Origin: Deltaproteobacteria bacterium
GTDB lineage: Bacteria > Myxococcota_A > Polyangia > Polyangiales > Ga0077539
Reading direction: 5' to 3'
NCBI GenBank assembly: GCA_030694465.1
Contig: JAUXYJ010000056.1
Span: 1 to 32,344 of the forward strand
DNA length: 32,344 nt
In this document: one piece after another, positions 6,868 through 16,096 of the stretch
Layout: each line of letters begins with the position of its first letter
Position numbering within the stretch: position 1 is the first letter of the stretch
Program-made: the position numbers and the translations under genes
Notes under the pieces: model-generated
Told to the model about the DNA's origin: nothing
The model's database searches: none
What the model saw: only the letters and a program-made list of their open reading frames with translations

Positions 6868-9800
6868 CGCGGAACCTCCACACGCCATCGCCATGCACTC
6901 CCAAGCTCACCGCCAGCACCAAGCCGCGACGAGAGCGGCGCTCCAACCAAGAGCCAGCCACCCGAGTCGCTCGCCGCGAGCGCGGCGCCGAAGCTGCCAC
7001 GTTCTCTGAGGTCGCCGACGGCCACCAACCAAGGATCGTTCGTAAGCGCTGCCTGGGTAAAAGTGGTCCGACCACCTCGGTACCCCATCACAACCCCTGC
7101 AAAATCAGCGGCGAGTGAATCGTCGGCTGAGCCTACGAAGAGCTCTGATGCGCCGTCACCGTCGACGTCGGAGATCGCCAACGCGGTCCCAAATCGTGGC
7201 GCAATGGCGCTTGGTGCAGGGACTACCAAGCGCTCGGGGGCGTCCAACGTGCGCACCCCAAGAGTCATGTACTCGCCGTCACGAAAAAACGCGGTGCGTA
7301 GATTCGCTGGGCACATGGCCCGGGCGCAGTCGGCGATCCCAGCGCCTGACAAGACCTCCACTGCGGGACCGCGAAAGGGTCCCCACGCCAGGTCGGTGGT
7401 GCGATAGACCACGTCGGCGCGCGCGTCGCCGTCGAGGTCTCCGGCGCCCAGCGCAAACACCCGGCCCATGGTGCCCGGGACGCCCGCGAGGTCCAAGACG
7501 TCGTCGTCGCGTGACGCCGCGTCGCCAACCACGTTGTTTGCAAAATTGCGCTCATCCGGGACGATCAAGACGGTCGCGGGTCTGCGAAACGCGCAGGCCG
7601 CGGGCATCGTGCGCGCGGCGTCTGTGTTGGCGCCAAACACCAGCGCGAAGCCCGTCCGTGCGGCCGCGCTGGGGTTGGTCGCGGCGCCGTTGCGCACAAG
7701 CGTTACGCCAATTTCATCGCAGCCGTCGCGGTTGAGGTCGCCCATGTTCGTGACGTTGAAGCCATAGTAGTGCGTCGCGTTGGCTGCAAATGGACCCACC
7801 GAATACGCGTTGCCCGTGTTGCACACGGTCAGCGCCGCCATGGGGTTGCTGTTTGCGCGACCGAGGATCACCTCGGCGCCGTTGGAGTCGGTTCCGCCTG
7901 GGCGACCCACAATGAGGTCATCTCTGTTGTCTCCGTCCACGTCGGCGGCGGCGAGCGCAAAGCCTGTGCGGTTGAGCTGCATGCCGGTGAGCGTTCCGCC
8001 GACTCTTCGCAGTGTCTCTGGTCGAGACACCGCGCGAAATCGCTCGACGAGCTGACCGCCCTGGAGCGAATAGATGTGGATCACACCTCGGTTGCCGAGC
8101 GCGACGGGGGTGCGGGTCGTACCGCCATCCGCCGTGGTCGTGAGCTCGACGTTGTTGCACTCACTCCCAGGCCCTGTGCCCGCGATGGGGCTCACGGTCT
8201 CGGACTGCTCGGCGACCGCGATCTCGGACACGCCATCGCCATCGAAATCCAGCACCACAACCTGTGAAGCCGCGCCCGAGGCCACGGTCCGCGCGTACCT
8301 CGCGAGCGGCGTCGACGCTGTACTGGGATAGAGCTCAATGGCTCCCGTGTTGACCGTCTGTCCTGCGCGCGCGGTCATGGTCATCGGCGAGTGCGAAAAC
8401 GGCGCGTTGACCACGGCTTCGATCTCGGTGCGCGCGCTGAGCGCTCCGAAGCCCACCGTGGTCCCGGCCTGCTCGCCCGAGGGCTGTAGAGGCAGCGTGA
8501 TGCTGCGCCTGTTGGTCGCGGTGGACCAGCGCGCCCCAACCGCGCTCGCGCCTGGCGTGATGTACTCGATGGCCCCCGCGAAGGGCTGCAAGACCGAGCG
8601 CCCATCGACCATCGCGGTCGTGTCACGCCACGCATGCCACACCGCGAGGCCCGCGCCCTGGCCCATCGTTCCCTTCACCGATGCTAGGCGAAATCCAGTC
8701 ATTTCGGTGGGGACGGTGCCCGCCATCGGCGCGGTCGTCTCGATCTCGCGTGTGGGCAACATGACGCGGCCCATGCTCGAAATCAGGGTCTGGACCGGCA
8801 AGCGATACACCGCACCGGACGGGCTCATGAGGCCCGCTGCGGACGAGGTGTGTGCCGCGGACACCACGTAGTCGTTGGCGCCATCTCCGTCGGCGTCGGT
8901 GACCACTGCGTGACGCCCTAGCCCGCGCGTCGCAGCGTCGCCGTACATAAAGCTGCGCGCGGCGTCGGTCGTGAGCACCTTGATCGGGCGCGTGCCGTCC
9001 ATGGCAGGGGCCAGCGGTGCCCCAAGACTTGCCGCGGTAAAGACCCACAGACCCCCCGAGGCAGCCAGAGTGCTCCCCGCGGTGGCGCCCGGCGCGGCAA
9101 AGGTCGGCGAGCGCACCACGAGGGCCGCAGGGGCCATCGCGTTCTCGCGGATGACATCGAGGCTGGTGCCAAACTGTGGCGTAGGTGATCCCCCATGACG
9201 AAGCGTTGGCGCCAGGTGAATGGCCCACGCAGGGGTCCGCTCAAACTGCGTGTTCATGATGCCGCGGTAGATCAGCACGACGCCGTGCTGAAGCCCCGCG
9301 GTTGGAGTCATCGCGTGGGACTCAAACGGGGCTCCGACGGCGAGATCCAACACGTTGTCATTGTCGACATCGAGGAGCGCCATCGAAGTGCCTGCACCGA
9401 GCGAAAACACAGCGCAACTCGGCGTCGCGCTGGGGTCATCGCTGAGCGGCGCGCGCACGTCGAGCACCTGCCATGGGACGGACTCGTAGACGCCACGCAC
9501 GGGAGGGGCGCCGGGCGCCATCGCGAGCCCGCGGTACACGTAGAGACGCCCGCCTTGGCAGCGGGCCGCCGCGGGACGCGCGCGATCCATCGGCGCGATC
9601 GCGTTGGGTGCGCTCACGATGAGGTCTGGCGCACGATCGCCGTTGAGGTCTGCCGTGAGCACGGCGCTGCCGTAGCGATCGTTGGTGTCTTCGCCGTTGA
9701 GCACACGCTCGGGTGTGGTGGTGATGCCCTCGGGAGAGCCGAGGTGGAGCGCGAAGGCGCCGCGGTTGCCCTCGCCAAGGTCTGAGTCAGGGACACCCAC

Positions 9801-10979
9801 GAGGAGGTCGTCGATGCTGTCCCCATTGACGTCTTGCGCAGTCAAAACGCTGCCAAAACGATCCTCGGTGAACTCTCCATCCACGATGGAGGAGGGCTCT
9901 GACGCGAAGGTCCCGTCCATGGCGCCGTTGAAAATGAGCACCCCTCCCGCGTTGCGCGCCGTAAAGCGATTGCGCGCGATGTTTGCGACCGCGCGCTCGC
10001 CGTGACCCACCGCGAGATCGACACGACCATCGCCGTTGAAATCTCCTGTCACCATGTCGCCCGAAAGGGTCTGGAGCCCGCGTCTTTGCGGCGACGGCGC
10101 AACGAGGTCTGCGATGAGCACGCGCACGCGCGCTGTCGCTCTCGTGGCGCGATCGGTCGCGGTGACGTCAACGCTCGATCGCACGGCCGTGGCGGCTGCC
10201 TCAAAGAACGTCGTGCCTCCCTCGGTGACCGTTCGGCCCTTTGTGGCGTCGCTCACCGCGAGATCCACGAGCCCGGATCCGCCCGTCCAAAACAGCGGGA
10301 CACGGAGCCCTGCGGGCACCGCAAGGATGGCTGAGCGAGGACGCAGGACAGAGGCCATGCCCACGGTCACGGTCAACCGCGTGCTCTTGAGCGCGCCCTC
10401 GTCACGCGCGACGATTTGATACTCTCCATCGACGGCCCCCGCGGTGAAAACACCTGCAGGCGTGAGAGCCCCCATCGTGGTGCCCGCGGGCCGCGCGAAG
10501 AGCTCAAAGACCACGGGACCAATGGCATTCTGCGAGACAAATCGCACCATTTCGCCGCGAGCGATGGACGCACGCTCTGGGGTCACGACGAAGGGCCCCA
10601 CCACCTCGATGGTGGCCCTCGCGGTGAGCCCACAGACGGTGTCGCGCGCGATGACCTCGACGCGTCCGGCCGTGGAGCCCGCGCGAAACCCACCGCCTGG
10701 CTCGACGTAGCTCCCGAGGCTCATCCCCTCGACGGTAAACGGCGCCAATCCAGAGCCACCCACAGCGCGAAGCTGAATCGCACGCTCGGTCGCAACACGA
10801 GGCGTTGCTGGCTCAATTCGCAGGGGATCGCAGCGTACCGCGCGCTCCTCGAGGGTCACATCAAACGTGGGCTCGATGACGTCGCCGCTGTCATCCAGTC
10901 CACTCGTTGGCGCGCATTGCGTCGCAGCAATTGCGGCGAAACACAGCACGAATCGAGAGCTCATCGCGCGAGGTAACAT
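6864..10979 (-). CDS. Large FG-GAP (integrin-alpha-like) repeat surface lipoprotein
   Basis: A predicted 1371-residue exported protein. The N-terminus MSSRFVLCFAAIAATQC has a lipobox at AATQC; starts at 10979 or 10964 both fit and neither has a strong ribosome binding site. Residues about 40-300 contain repeated all-beta, Ig-like segments ('RIEPATPRVATERAIQLRAVG', 'VTPERASIARGEMVRF'). From about 310 onward there are many FG-GAP/VCBS repeats with Ca-binding loops: DFNGDGRVDLAVG, DVNGDSIDDLLVG, DLNGDRAPDLIVS, DVDNDNVLDLAVG, DADGDGANDYVVS, DFDGDGVSEIAVA, DVDGDNRDDLIVG, DLDGDARADVVY and DVDGDGASELFVG. Such repeats form seven-bladed propellers, so the length allows about two. The function is probably surface adhesion or scaffolding; no catalytic motif was seen. 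It is fourth in the exported-protein operon, 150 bases after the DUF1501 gene, and its stop overlaps the next start. Confidence 0.88.
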   Translation of the reverse strand: MLPRAMSSRFVLCFAAIAATQCAPTSGLDDSGDVIEPTFDVTLEERAVRCDPLRIEPATPRVATERAIQLRAVGGSGLAPFTVEGMSLGSYVEPGGGFRAGSTAGRVEVIARDTVCGLTARATIEVVGPFVVTPERASIARGEMVRFVSQNAIGPVVFELFARPAGTTMGALTPAGVFTAGAVDGEYQIVARDEGALKSTRLTVTVGMASVLRPRSAILAVPAGLRVPLFWTGGSGLVDLAVSDATKGRTVTEGGTTFFEAAATAVRSSVDVTATDRATRATARVRVLIADLVAPSPQRRGLQTLSGDMVTGDFNGDGRVDLAVGHGERAVANIARNRFTARNAGGVLIFNGAMDGTFASEPSSIVDGEFTEDRFGSVLTAQDVNGDSIDDLLVGVPDSDLGEGNRGAFALHLGSPEGITTTPERVLNGEDTNDRYGSAVLTADLNGDRAPDLIVSAPNAIAPMDRARPAAARCQGGRLYVYRGLAMAPGAPPVRGVYESVPWQVLDVRAPLSDDPSATPSCAVFSLGAGTSMALLDVDNDNVLDLAVGAPFESHAMTPTAGLQHGVVLIYRGIMNTQFERTPAWAIHLAPTLRHGGSPTPQFGTSLDVIRENAMAPAALVVRSPTFAAPGATAGSTLAASGGLWVFTAASLGAPLAPAMDGTRPIKVLTTDAARSFMYGDAATRGLGRHAVVTDADGDGANDYVVSAAHTSSAAGLMSPSGAVYRLPVQTLISSMGRVMLPTREIETTAPMAGTVPTEMTGFRLASVKGTMGQGAGLAVWHAWRDTTAMVDGRSVLQPFAGAIEYITPGASAVGARWSTATNRRSITLPLQPSGEQAGTTVGFGALSARTEIEAVVNAPFSHSPMTMTARAGQTVNTGAIELYPSTASTPLARYARTVASGAASQVVVLDFDGDGVSEIAVAEQSETVSPIAGTGPGSECNNVELTTTADGGTTRTPVALGNRGVIHIYSLQGGQLVERFRAVSRPETLRRVGGTLTGMQLNRTGFALAAADVDGDNRDDLIVGRPGGTDSNGAEVILGRANSNPMAALTVCNTGNAYSVGPFAANATHYYGFNVTNMGDLNRDGCDEIGVTLVRNGAATNPSAAARTGFALVFGANTDAARTMPAACAFRRPATVLIVPDERNFANNVVGDAASRDDDVLDLAGVPGTMGRVFALGAGDLDGDARADVVYRTTDLAWGPFRGPAVEVLSGAGIADCARAMCPANLRTAFFRDGEYMTLGVRTLDAPERLVVPAPSAIAPRFGTALAISDVDGDGASELFVGSADDSLAADFAGVVMGYRGGRTTFTQAALTNDPWLVAVGDLRERGSFGAALAASDSGGWLLVGAPLSSRLGAGGELGSAWRWRVEVPR

Positions 10980-11129
10980 GGTCGACTACGCTAGCAAAAC
11001 CACGCGATGGATCACCATCGAATGTCTCGATTGCTGCAGAAAATCCGCAATGGATCATGCGGCCTGCGCTCAGAAAAGCGTGGTCGCGATCCCCTTCGGT
11101 GATCCCCAACGTCCGGTGCGAGCAGAGGC

Positions 11130-12659
11130 TCAGCTTGTGCGAAGCATCGGTGCGATCGCGGTGGCGCGGGCGATCGAGGCGTCGAGGCGATGATCGCCTG
11201 GGTCAAATCCGGTCGATGCGACCAGCGTCGCGGCGACGTCTGGGGGCATAATTGCGCGGCCACGCTCGGTGCTGTCGGTGACCTCGTTGCGTTGAAAGTC
11301 CCACAGACCCACGCCCATGGCCACGCGACCTGAAGCACCGATGACGGTGTTGCCGCGGATGCCTGCGCCTGCGACCAAGCACGAGCTCGCGATGTGGTGG
11401 TCACGCCCGCCAAACTGGTTCATCAGTGGCGTCCGGGCGAACTCGCTGAAGGCCACGATGGTCGTGTGGTCGAGCCACTTGTCGCCCATCGGAAGTCCGA
11501 CCGTCGGGTCTGTGATTTCGCTGGTGGCGAGATCATCGATCAAGGCCGCGAGGGACGCGATGCCTGGGTACAACCGGTTGGCGTGATCGAGGTTGTTGCT
11601 AAAGTGCGTGTCGGTCCCGTCACCGATCATCACTGAGACGCACTGCGCGACTCCGGACTTGATCGCCAACGCTGCGAGCGCGGCGCGCGAGCCCGGAAGG
11701 TTGATATCCGCGGCTGCGAGCGAGCGCCCGAGGTACTCGCCGTAGCGCTGTCGTAGCGCGACGCGCTCTGCCATCAGGGGCATGTTGGTGGAGTCGGCCA
11801 GAAAGTTAAACCGGTCGCTCAGCCGTGCGCGCAGCAGGGTCTGCGCGGTGCCCTGCGACTCGCGCATTTGCGTAAGCAATCCGCGGCGGTCAAACACGTT
11901 GACCTCACATGGGCGCTCACTTGTTGCGTACTGCTCGAGCGCGCTCTCGACCGAGTCGTGTTCGAGCATCGAGCCCTCGCGTGCAAGAACCTGAAGCAAG
12001 TCGTCGATGCTGTTGACCCGGAGGGCAGAGTAGCGACCTGGCATGGTCTCGTTGTAGGCCTCGACGCGCAGTGAGAGCGCGGGGAGCGGCGCGGTCGACC
12101 CGAGCATCGCGGCGATCTGTGTGGCCACAGACGATCCGCGAGCAGAATTGCCCGCTGGAAACGTTCCGGTGTTGAAAAACCGGTAGCCTACTTCGTGCGC
12201 CACGGTGCCCATGTTGATCCCGCGGACGATCGCGATGCGGTCGGCGTGGCGCGTAAGATCAGGGCCTTTGACGTCACCATTGGCAGCGTACTTGAGCGTC
12301 GCGGGGCCAAACGAGAGGTTGCTCTCTGCGCCGCCTGCCATGCGAGGCCGGATCACTTGCGAACGAAACTCGCTCGCAGCGAGCTGCTCATAGCGTGTGT
12401 CGGTAAGAAACATTCCACGCTGCTCTTCGGTATAGACCGAGGGATCGCGTGGATCGAGAAAGAGCAGCTGGTCAAAACCTGCCGGAAAGTACGCGAACAC
12501 AAAGCGGCGTTTGGTCTGCACGGCGCCACGCATTTGTGCGTGTGCGACCGACTGCATTCCGAAACGTGATGCGAGTCCTGCGACTGCTGCGGTGCCAGTC
12601 GCTGCTGCCAGCTGTCGTCTCGTGAGACGAAAGGGCATCGATCGATTGTTGTTACTCAT
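11130..12659 (-). CDS. DUF1501 family protein, Tat-exported
   Basis: A predicted 509-residue protein with a twin-arginine signal, RLTRRQLAAATGTAAVAGLA (residues 11-30), ending near AHAQ (39-42). Tat export implies folding, and often metal binding, in the cytoplasm. The family signature FSEFARTPLMNQFGGRDHH lies near residues 403-421, preceded by 'DHTTIVAFSEF', which identifies DUF1501. This family belongs to the alkaline phosphatase/sulfatase-like fold, and its members usually sit beside DUF1549/DUF1592-type lipoproteins, as here. AAGGAG precedes the ATG by 11 bases. It lies 22 bases behind the small lipoprotein gene. Substrate and activity are unknown for the family as far as I know. Confidence 0.88.
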   Translation of the reverse strand: MSNNNRSMPFRLTRRQLAAATGTAAVAGLASRFGMQSVAHAQMRGAVQTKRRFVFAYFPAGFDQLLFLDPRDPSVYTEEQRGMFLTDTRYEQLAASEFRSQVIRPRMAGGAESNLSFGPATLKYAANGDVKGPDLTRHADRIAIVRGINMGTVAHEVGYRFFNTGTFPAGNSARGSSVATQIAAMLGSTAPLPALSLRVEAYNETMPGRYSALRVNSIDDLLQVLAREGSMLEHDSVESALEQYATSERPCEVNVFDRRGLLTQMRESQGTAQTLLRARLSDRFNFLADSTNMPLMAERVALRQRYGEYLGRSLAAADINLPGSRAALAALAIKSGVAQCVSVMIGDGTDTHFSNNLDHANRLYPGIASLAALIDDLATSEITDPTVGLPMGDKWLDHTTIVAFSEFARTPLMNQFGGRDHHIASSCLVAGAGIRGNTVIGASGRVAMGVGLWDFQRNEVTDSTERGRAIMPPDVAATLVASTGFDPGDHRLDASIARATAIAPMLRTS

Positions 12660-12681
12660 GTCGTTCGAGTCTCCTTCGTGC

Positions 12682-13470
12682 TCAGTAGGTCAAGAATTGC
12701 GTGTCGGTCGCCATCGCGATGCAGACCGTACGCCACCCGTCCGCTGGAGTACCGGCGGCGCGCATGGACGGACCCGACGCGACGGCTGCCGTGGTGGATG
12801 CCGTCGAAAATAGCTGAAATAATCCAGTGATTTCAGCGCTCATGGGGTCCATCGTGCGGCCCCAAAAGCGGCGCGCCAGGTACGTGAGGTTCTGTCGAAT
12901 CGCAGCGGCATTTGCGGCCGTGTCGGTGGGCGATGCGTTGCGCAGCAAGCGACGTCGCTCGGGGACCGATTGCGCCACGTCGTCTGCAACCGAACGGCGA
13001 CAGGCGTTGCGTGCGGCGTCGCTGGCGAGCTTTGAGAAGGTCACCGCAGGATCGGTCGCGTGGAGGGTGGTGTTGAGAAAATCTGCGCGACCCAGCGTCG
13101 GGGCCAGGGCCTCGAGCATGTCGGCGTTGGCTACGACGCTGCGGCCGCTGGGCGACTCTGGATCAGGGATGGATCGCGAGGCGATCCAGGTGTGTCCCGT
13201 CACGGCCAAGAGCGACGCGCGGAGCTGGTCTACCGAGAGCCTCCTGGCGCCTCGGCCAACGCGCTGATTGCCCTCTGTGGGATCGCCCACTGGCACCACA
13301 GGGTGCCCAGAAGGGAGCCCTGTGGGGTCGATGGGGGTGGAGGTCCCGCGAGACTCTACGGGCGGGGGAATGTTCGTGGGTTGTGTGGGCTCGGCGGCGG
13401 GCGTGCAGCCCATCGCGAGAGAACACAGCGATACGAACGCGAGTGATTGACAAGTCGAAGTGCGGACCAT
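12682..13470 (-). CDS. Small exported lipoprotein of the DUF1501 operon
   Basis: A predicted 262-residue protein with a signal peptide (MVRTSTCQSLAFVSLCSLAM) and a lipobox-like LAMGC, then a Pro/Thr-rich linker of about 50 residues. The rest is helical. 'YLARRFWGRTMDPMSAEITGLFQLF' followed by 'WRTVCIAMATDTQFLTY' resembles the C-terminal helices of DUF1592/DUF1595-type proteins, in which a similar segment precedes the haem part. No CxxCH is present. Its ATG overlaps the stop of the preceding gene as TAATG, so the two are translationally coupled and probably form one functional pair, perhaps a split form of a DUF1592-type protein. The family placement is tentative. Confidence 0.65.
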   Translation of the reverse strand: MVRTSTCQSLAFVSLCSLAMGCTPAAEPTQPTNIPPPVESRGTSTPIDPTGLPSGHPVVPVGDPTEGNQRVGRGARRLSVDQLRASLLAVTGHTWIASRSIPDPESPSGRSVVANADMLEALAPTLGRADFLNTTLHATDPAVTFSKLASDAARNACRRSVADDVAQSVPERRRLLRNASPTDTAANAAAIRQNLTYLARRFWGRTMDPMSAEITGLFQLFSTASTTAAVASGPSMRAAGTPADGWRTVCIAMATDTQFLTY

Positions 13471-15809
13471 TAGTCGACCCTCCGGTACGTGGGCGAGGTG
13501 ACCACGGCGCGAACGAGCGCACGATAGTTGTAATTGGCCTGTGAAAATCCAGTGACAAAGTTAGGTAGCAGCGCGCGCTGCTCGCTCTCGCTCATGGAGC
13601 GATTGAGGAGCTGGCGCCACACGGTCCGCACGGTGCAGCTCTGCAGCTCGCCCGATGCCGCAGCGGCCGAGACCAACCCAGCGGGACCCTCGTCGACGCG
13701 AGACATCTCGTCGGGGCGCCGGTAGAGAAACCCACGAAGTGTGCCCGCAAAGCGAGCGCCATCGGCGTCCACCGTGTCGGTCACGTACTGCTGACGGCAG
13801 CGTGTCGTACAGCCGATTCCACGCAGGGCGCACATCGCACAATTGGCATCGTAGGCTGGAAATTCAGCGGCAGAAAGAAACCGAGTGCTGCGCTCTGCCC
13901 AACGCGCGAAGTACGCCGTCATGGGCTCGATCGCGGCGTGACAGTTCTGGCAACCGCAGCGCGTGGCCAAGTTGGGCTCGCGTGTGCACGGATCGCTCGG
14001 TGCCGGCACGCGGTCTGTCCCGGGCGTAAAGGGCTTGCACATAAACGAGTTGCGAAACTGCGCAACGCGGGCTCGCCAGGTCGGAAACCGTCCCAAGTAC
14101 GCAGCGGTTGTAAGCACCCCAGAGTGCTCTGCGCCGCGGATGTACTCTCGTGGGGTGTCGTCCGCGAACGGCGCGGCCGGCATGGTGTTCATCGGCGCCG
14201 GAGCCGAGAGCTCAATGCCTTGCACAGAGCCCACTTGGTTCTCGTACAGGTGACGCAGCGGACCGTTGATAAACGAGCGGCGTGTCGTGAAGATGTTGAA
14301 GTAGTTCTCGCCGCGCTCGATGACACTCCGCACGATCTCGAGGGGCTCGTCATTGAGCGCTCCACGGACTCGCGCTTGCGTGAGCGACACGAGGTCGGTG
14401 TTGGCCGAGACGCCAATCGCGGGCATGCAATACACGCCACGTGGGCCACAGCCGCACGAGGTGTCTCTGCGGCCCGAGTACGGCGTCGCGCAGCTCTGCC
14501 CATTGCGTGCGCTGTTCTCTGCGCTCTGCGAGTCGTATGCGCAGACGCGCATCGATTGTGCTTCGGCCCAGTACCAGTTGCTCACGGTCCGCGTACCCTC
14601 ACGTCGGATCTTGAAGGCTTCGTCTGGGCCCGTGTAGGGCGTGTTGTCACAGGTGTTGGTTACGCGAAAGGGCTGCCAGGGAGGGCATGCGGCCGCTCGC
14701 ATGGTTCCGCCGACGGCTTGGCCCGGAGGGTCCAGCGCTTCGGTCGAGAAGCCCGTGGGCGGTGTGGTGATGGTGAACTGGGTTGCCGTCGTTGTGACAG
14801 CGCCGCCTGCGTTGGGGCACGCGCAAATGTCGCCCGCTGCGCGGCAGCCCATGGGGCTCAGCGTCGGCGCTGGAGAGGTCCATGCCGCAGGGACCGTGCC
14901 CGTCGTCGCGACACCGACCATGGCCATACGGCCAAAGTCTGCCGAGACGATGGAGCCCGCGCCAGAAGGCGCGATCACTTGACAAATTCCAGGTCGAATC
15001 GCTCGTAGACGCAAGCCGTCTGTGTTGGGCGTCTGCGTCACCGAAGAGCAATAATTCGGGCAGTGGTTGCCGTCGTAGAGCGGCAGCGGTGCCCCGTCGT
15101 TGTCGTAGTACGGCCGAGTGACCGTCGTGCCGTCGCTCACTGTGATGCGGTACGTGGGCTGTGTCGCTCCACGCGCGGCTGGGGCAGGGTACTCGTACGG
15201 TGCGCCTCGGCGACCATCGCAACCCGTAAAGCCTGTTCCGCCACGTAGCTGGCGGTCGCCCGTCCCGTTGTATCGAATCGCGACGACGGCGTTGGGGTGC
15301 CGCGCGCGACCTTCGTCCGACAACAGCTCTGGGTCGGGCGAAAACGTGCCGCCCGCAGCCCCAGTGGTCATGTTTGGATCAAACCCCGTGAGGTCCGTCG
15401 TCGAGATCCGGTAGCCATCGAGCGTGGGCCACAAGAGCGACGCATGCCAGTCTTTGGCGCGCTGCAAAAACTCACGGCTCGCGAGCATCGCGTCGATCAT
15501 CGCGTCGGGCACTTGGCCTGCAGTTTGGACCGCGTCGAGCTCTTCGTCCGTCGGTGGACGCCCACGCAAATCGAGCGAGAGCTGGCGCAGATACCGTGTG
15601 GCATCCAGGGTCACTGGAGCGCACGTCGGATCGGGGGTCGAGGGCGCCGCGGGGGTGACGCCTCCGCCTGGATCGCCGGGGTTTACAGGGGTGTTTTCGG
15701 GTGTCGCCGGCGCAGGTGCGCCGCACGCGGCCATGCTTGTGAGCAACACCGCGAGCGACCATCTCGGAGTGATCATTTGTACTCGACTGAGGGTGGGGGA
15801 CCGAGCCAT
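13470..15809 (-). CDS. Cys-rich exported lipoprotein with DUF1549-like N-terminus and one CxxCH
   Basis: First gene of the exported-protein operon, predicted 779 residues. The ATG at 15809 is chosen because a perfect AGGAGG lies 6 bases upstream. The signal peptide ITPRWSLAVLLTSMAAC gives lipid attachment at Cys29, followed by a Pro/Thr/Gly linker. RYLRQLSLDLRGRPPTDEE (72-90) is a typical DUF1549-like start ('R.L..L.LDL.GRPPT.EE'). The middle is rich in Cys (CACPNAGG, SCGCGPRGVYC), suggesting disulfides. A CQNCH haem-binding motif at 620-624 is followed by 'AAIEPMTAYFARWAE'. A second Cys cluster (CAMCALRGIGCTTRC) comes after, and the C-terminus has 'RTVWRQLLNRSMSESEQRALLPNFV'. Likely periplasmic or surface-exposed; haem attachment and a role together with the DUF1501 protein are inferred. 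Confidence 0.78.
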   Translation of the reverse strand: MARSPTLSRVQMITPRWSLAVLLTSMAACGAPAPATPENTPVNPGDPGGGVTPAAPSTPDPTCAPVTLDATRYLRQLSLDLRGRPPTDEELDAVQTAGQVPDAMIDAMLASREFLQRAKDWHASLLWPTLDGYRISTTDLTGFDPNMTTGAAGGTFSPDPELLSDEGRARHPNAVVAIRYNGTGDRQLRGGTGFTGCDGRRGAPYEYPAPAARGATQPTYRITVSDGTTVTRPYYDNDGAPLPLYDGNHCPNYCSSVTQTPNTDGLRLRAIRPGICQVIAPSGAGSIVSADFGRMAMVGVATTGTVPAAWTSPAPTLSPMGCRAAGDICACPNAGGAVTTTATQFTITTPPTGFSTEALDPPGQAVGGTMRAAACPPWQPFRVTNTCDNTPYTGPDEAFKIRREGTRTVSNWYWAEAQSMRVCAYDSQSAENSARNGQSCATPYSGRRDTSCGCGPRGVYCMPAIGVSANTDLVSLTQARVRGALNDEPLEIVRSVIERGENYFNIFTTRRSFINGPLRHLYENQVGSVQGIELSAPAPMNTMPAAPFADDTPREYIRGAEHSGVLTTAAYLGRFPTWRARVAQFRNSFMCKPFTPGTDRVPAPSDPCTREPNLATRCGCQNCHAAIEPMTAYFARWAERSTRFLSAAEFPAYDANCAMCALRGIGCTTRCRQQYVTDTVDADGARFAGTLRGFLYRRPDEMSRVDEGPAGLVSAAAASGELQSCTVRTVWRQLLNRSMSESEQRALLPNFVTGFSQANYNYRALVRAVVTSPTYRRVD

Positions 15810-16096
15810 GCCGTGCCTCCTAAACAGCGCGATCACACATCAACGTCTCAGCTGCCGAAAAAGTGGCACCGCAAACTTTGACTCAAACGCGCAGGACTTG
15901 CAGAGATGCTAGCGCGGCGCATACGCACTGCGATAGAGCCCACAACGGTCCTTATTCTGGAAAATCAATGCCGAAAACCCTGGGCGGTAGGTCCTTGTAG
16001 GTGTGTTCGGTGGCTCTTCTGGACGGCCCAGGCGTTGATCGTCGCTTCCGTGCTTGCGGGGTTTGGTGCTACTGCGTACCGGCGCGCAGACTCCCT
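15810..16096. other. Divergent intergenic region between the exported-protein operon and a Ser/Thr kinase
   Basis: This stretch must contain promoters for both directions. I find the AGGAGG ribosome binding site for the leftward gene (15816-15821 on the plus strand as CCTCCT) but no convincing sigma-70 pair. A TGG...ATGC stretch near 15957-15970 resembles a -24/-12 element but its spacing is one base short. An in-frame GTG at 16001 could extend the kinase by 32 Cys/Arg-rich residues, which look unlike coding sequence. Confidence 0.4.

Noticed and set aside
15956..15972. TGG...ATGC resembling a sigma-54 promoter upstream of the membrane kinase
   Set aside because: GG to GC spacing is 11, one base short of the strict requirement, and the CAC after TGG is missing.
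16001..16096. N-terminal extension of the membrane kinase from GTG 16001
   Set aside because: The 32 extra residues are Cys/Arg-rich and precede the usual start context 'MVEPGSLVSDRYRI'.
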